A stretch of 9,546 nt of DNA. Origin: a bacterium SM23_31 (lineage in GTDB: Bacteria > SM23-31). Below, in pieces: positions 7,503 through 9,546 of the stretch. The notes under the pieces are model-generated. The model ran no database searches and was not told where the DNA came from. It was given only the letters and a program-made list of their open reading frames with translations. The stretch lies in assembly GCA_001304035.1 (NCBI GenBank), contig LJUD01000090.1, positions 1 to 9,546 of the forward strand, written 5' to 3'. Numbering within the stretch: position 1 is the stretch's first letter; each line of letters begins with the position of its first letter. The position numbers were made by a program, and so were the translations under genes.

Positions 7503-7519
7503 ATCCCGCTTAGCGGGAT
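7503..7519. repeat. Small palindrome, CCCG-arm type, CTTAG centre
   Basis: ATCCCGCTTAGCGGGAT is the exact reverse complement of the element at 288-304. On the plus strand it is followed by GAATTTTTTAT, so it could act as a weak rightward terminator, although no rightward gene is nearby. For the leftward peptidase gene ending at 7656, transcription would meet it without a good T-run. Confidence 0.75.
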
Positions 7520-7655
7520 GAATTTTTTATACAACCCTCTCCCTATGTCACCCTTTGTTAAGGAGAATTAATGAAACCATTTACCTTAATTATAAAATTC
7601 ACACAAGTATAAAGCCACTCATGCTAAACTTTTTTCGTTCAAACTTAATCACGCA

Positions 7656-9314
7656 CTAATATTTCAAAATTTTCGTAGGAAGTGCAACCGGTGTCATAAT
7701 TTTGAAAATCGGGAAAATAACCGGTTGAGGTTCCTGGGGCTGTGCCTGTTCTACGGGAACGCCTGCCGTAATAGTTCTTCCTGCCCGCTCACCCGATTGA
7801 CGAGGCATCCTTGGCAGCATTGCATCCATTGCGTTCCATTTAACTACATTATCGTTTGTTTCCGGTTCCAGCATGTGAGCAGCCACACGGCCCATCACCT
7901 GACCGGTCCTGATAATATACGTACCTTTTGGGAACGTGCGTGTTTGCTTGACTGTTTCGTCTGCAAACGTAACAGTCACCGAAGCAGGATGGTCATATTC
8001 CGACCTATATTCAATTCCTGTCATGTTATACGCTTCAAAATCAATTTCCGTATCCTTCTGGAGCACTTCAATCGTAATTTTATGCCGTTTCAGCATTTCC
8101 ACCGCTTCATAGGCGCGGGGTTCTAAAAGGTAAGCATACGGACGCGGTCTGGATTTGGTAACTACCGGCTCGATCATCAGGTCTGCTCCGATAATTTGAA
8201 CGAGTTCTCTCGTTCCACCAGTTCTTCTTCCTGTTTCCGGATCAATGGTGCCGCCTCTTCTTATTTCAATTTCATAAGAGACTTTGTAATCTTTCGGACC
8301 GACCGTGATTTGAACCGGGATTTCGCCCGTAGCATTCTGCCCCATTTCTATGGTTTCGCGGCGTGCACGTTCAACGGTCATCATAACTTTTTCCGAATTC
8401 TGAGCGACATAATGTAAAAGGGCTCTGGTTGCAACCAAACCGCTTTTTGCGCCATCATCACGGTCTTGCCTGGGAGACTCAAACAATATTGAAAAACTGT
8501 TAATAAAGCCTCCGTAATTAGTGTTTATACGCGGATCAGTGGGAGCGCCTCTCCACCTTAGACTGTCGCCGCCGGAATAGTACCATGACTTGTATCCGTT
8601 TTTTTCCATTGCACTATTGATAAATGGAAATATTTCCTGGTCGCACAATCTTGTAATCCGCTGGTCTGAAGCTGCATTGGCTGGTCCCTGATAACAAATA
8701 TTATACGGATAGGCACCACCGTTATGCCCGTCAAGAATTATATGCGGCTGCCATGTAAGAAGAATATTCTGGACATAATTAGATATTGCCGGCTGTTCGA
8801 GCTTCATGTAATCACGGTTCAGGTCAATTCCCAATGAATTACCGCGGGTTGCGCGGACAAAACCGTCGGGATTAATCGAGGGAACTACTATAACGATCAG
8901 TTCATCTAACAGCCAGTTCATGTCAGAGCCTTTTGTCGCAAGTTCACGTGTAATCATCAAAAGAGATTCTCTTACAGTTCTCTCACCGCCGTGAACGTTT
9001 GCTGCCAGAACGACAATCGGTTTTCCGGTTGCTGTGGCTTCTTGTGGTCGCGTTACAAGAGGTCGGCTAAAAATCGCATAGGGCTGTTCCCTGCCCTCAA
9101 TTGTTTTGCCAAAAGTTGACAGCAGCATTTCGGTTGATGTCGCTTGAATATCCTGCAAATACTGCAGCATTTCTTCATAGCTGGTATATTCTTGAAAACC
9201 GGACTCCTCGCTGGGTGTGCGGATAACCTGGCTGAAAACAACAGCGCCGAAAAATAAAACCAACAGTGCTGAAAAAACACCGATAAGTAAGTGTTTTTGA
9301 ATACGAATCTTCAT
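7656..9314 (-). CDS. Exported M14 zinc carboxypeptidase, copy B
   Basis: This 552-residue paralogue of the 5084-6802 product has the same domain order. A signal peptide covers residues 1-28, with a likely cut at VFS|QV and no lipobox Cys. M14 residues are all present: zinc ligands His108 and Glu111 in HGGE and His197 in DGHNGG, Asn166-Arg167 in LNRDY, NPDG at 148-151, and catalytic Glu279 in ILFESPR. The 300-500 region closely follows the other copy, including DPETGRRTGGTRE and EPETNDNVVKWN. The linker (about 501-530) is shorter and Pro/Gln-rich, and the last 20 residues match the other copy at 16 positions. AGGAGG (complement of 9320-9325) lies 5 nt before the ATG, making the start firm. It would be transcribed first of the two leftward genes. 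Substrate preference cannot be read from the sequence. Confidence 0.9.
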   Translation of the reverse strand: MKIRIQKHLLIGVFSALLVLFFGAVVFSQVIRTPSEESGFQEYTSYEEMLQYLQDIQATSTEMLLSTFGKTIEGREQPYAIFSRPLVTRPQEATATGKPIVVLAANVHGGERTVRESLLMITRELATKGSDMNWLLDELIVIVVPSINPDGFVRATRGNSLGIDLNRDYMKLEQPAISNYVQNILLTWQPHIILDGHNGGAYPYNICYQGPANAASDQRITRLCDQEIFPFINSAMEKNGYKSWYYSGGDSLRWRGAPTDPRINTNYGGFINSFSILFESPRQDRDDGAKSGLVATRALLHYVAQNSEKVMMTVERARRETIEMGQNATGEIPVQITVGPKDYKVSYEIEIRRGGTIDPETGRRTGGTRELVQIIGADLMIEPVVTKSRPRPYAYLLEPRAYEAVEMLKRHKITIEVLQKDTEIDFEAYNMTGIEYRSEYDHPASVTVTFADETVKQTRTFPKGTYIIRTGQVMGRVAAHMLEPETNDNVVKWNAMDAMLPRMPRQSGERAGRTITAGVPVEQAQPQEPQPVIFPIFKIMTPVALPTKILKY

Positions 9315-9354
9315 AATTTCCTCCTGACTTGTTAAAAATTAATCTGAAAATGCT

Positions 9355-9383
9355 ATTATACTATTTACTTATTTATTTTTGAA
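9355..9383 (-). promoter_or_regulatory. Candidate promoter for M14 carboxypeptidase copy B
   Basis: Read leftward, TTCAAA (complement of 9378-9383) and a perfect TATAAT (complement of 9355-9360) are separated by 17 nt. This would start transcription near 9348 and give a leader of about 33 nt carrying the AGGAGG site. The surrounding DNA is AT-rich, so chance matches are possible. The rest of the right edge (9384-9546) shows no gene. Confidence 0.45.
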
Positions 9384-9546
9384 ATATTCAATCAAATAAT
9401 GAGGTTATGAAAAATATTTTTTGTATTTTCTATTTCTTCCGGTAATAAATTATATTCGACTATTCAATTGTATTAATTTTAAACAGAATTTATATAAACC
9501 ACGGGAAAAGATATCCGGTATATTTTATACATTATATTCAAATACT

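Larger units (their letters stand above)
6803..7655. other. Repeat-rich intergenic region between the two peptidase genes
   Basis: These 853 bp hold no convincing gene on either strand. The part next to the downstream peptidase (6803-6900) contains its ribosome binding site and probably its promoter, but no clear -35/-10 pair was found. From 7119 to 7519 the region is a cluster of palindromes and tandem repeats, listed separately. Stretches 6900-7118 and 7225-7386 are AT-rich and otherwise featureless. Confidence 0.6.

Noticed and set aside
7560..7612. 13-codon ORF (ATG 7571) with AAGGAG 5 nt upstream
   Set aside because: It is very short with no recognisable leader-peptide features and no rightward gene after it. 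The AAGGAG may belong to a degenerate C-rich/G-rich repeat. It is probably chance.

Overview
The window looks like a chromosomal stretch from a low-to-moderate GC, Gram-negative (two-membrane) bacterium. Nearly every protein has an N-terminal export signal, and one looks like an outer-membrane beta-barrel. Start codons follow strong GGAGG/AAGGAG Shine-Dalgarno sites, which is unlike most Bacteroidia and Flavobacteriia. With the protein types and the many small intergenic palindromes, this suggests an Ignavibacteria/Chlorobi-type lineage of the Bacteroidota superphylum or a similar uncultured group. The lineage is an inference. No tRNA, rRNA, CRISPR array, transposase or phage gene was seen.

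Layout. Bases 1-76 hold the start of a leftward secreted or membrane protein that runs off the edge. After an AT-rich intergenic region with one palindrome and a candidate promoter comes a small beta-barrel-like protein (632-1240, +). Then follow two rightward tandem paralogues of an exported alpha/beta-hydrolase (esterase fold): an intact copy (1377-3062) and a copy interrupted by a single in-frame TGA at codon 100 (3196-4869). A 13-14 bp bidirectional terminator (5029-5065) separates these from two leftward tandem paralogues of an exported M14 zinc carboxypeptidase (5084-6802 and 7656-9314). Both peptidases retain all recognisable catalytic residues. The 853 bp between them holds no convincing gene but is packed with palindromic and tandem repeats.

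Function. The intact enzymes would act outside the cytoplasm: the M14 enzymes remove residues from peptide C-termini, and the esterase-like enzymes hydrolyse an unknown ester or similar bond. A scavenging or degradative role is an inference; no transporter or regulator is present to name a pathway.

The most notable signals are: (i) the lone TGA in an otherwise open hydrolase gene; (ii) short palindromes sharing CCCG...CGGG arms but with different centres, some nested inside longer inverted repeats; (iii) a 48-bp in-frame duplication in the variable linker of one peptidase, just before a strongly conserved 20-residue C-terminal tail; and (iv) two duplicated hydrolase pairs facing each other. 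None of these amounts to a demonstrated new system.
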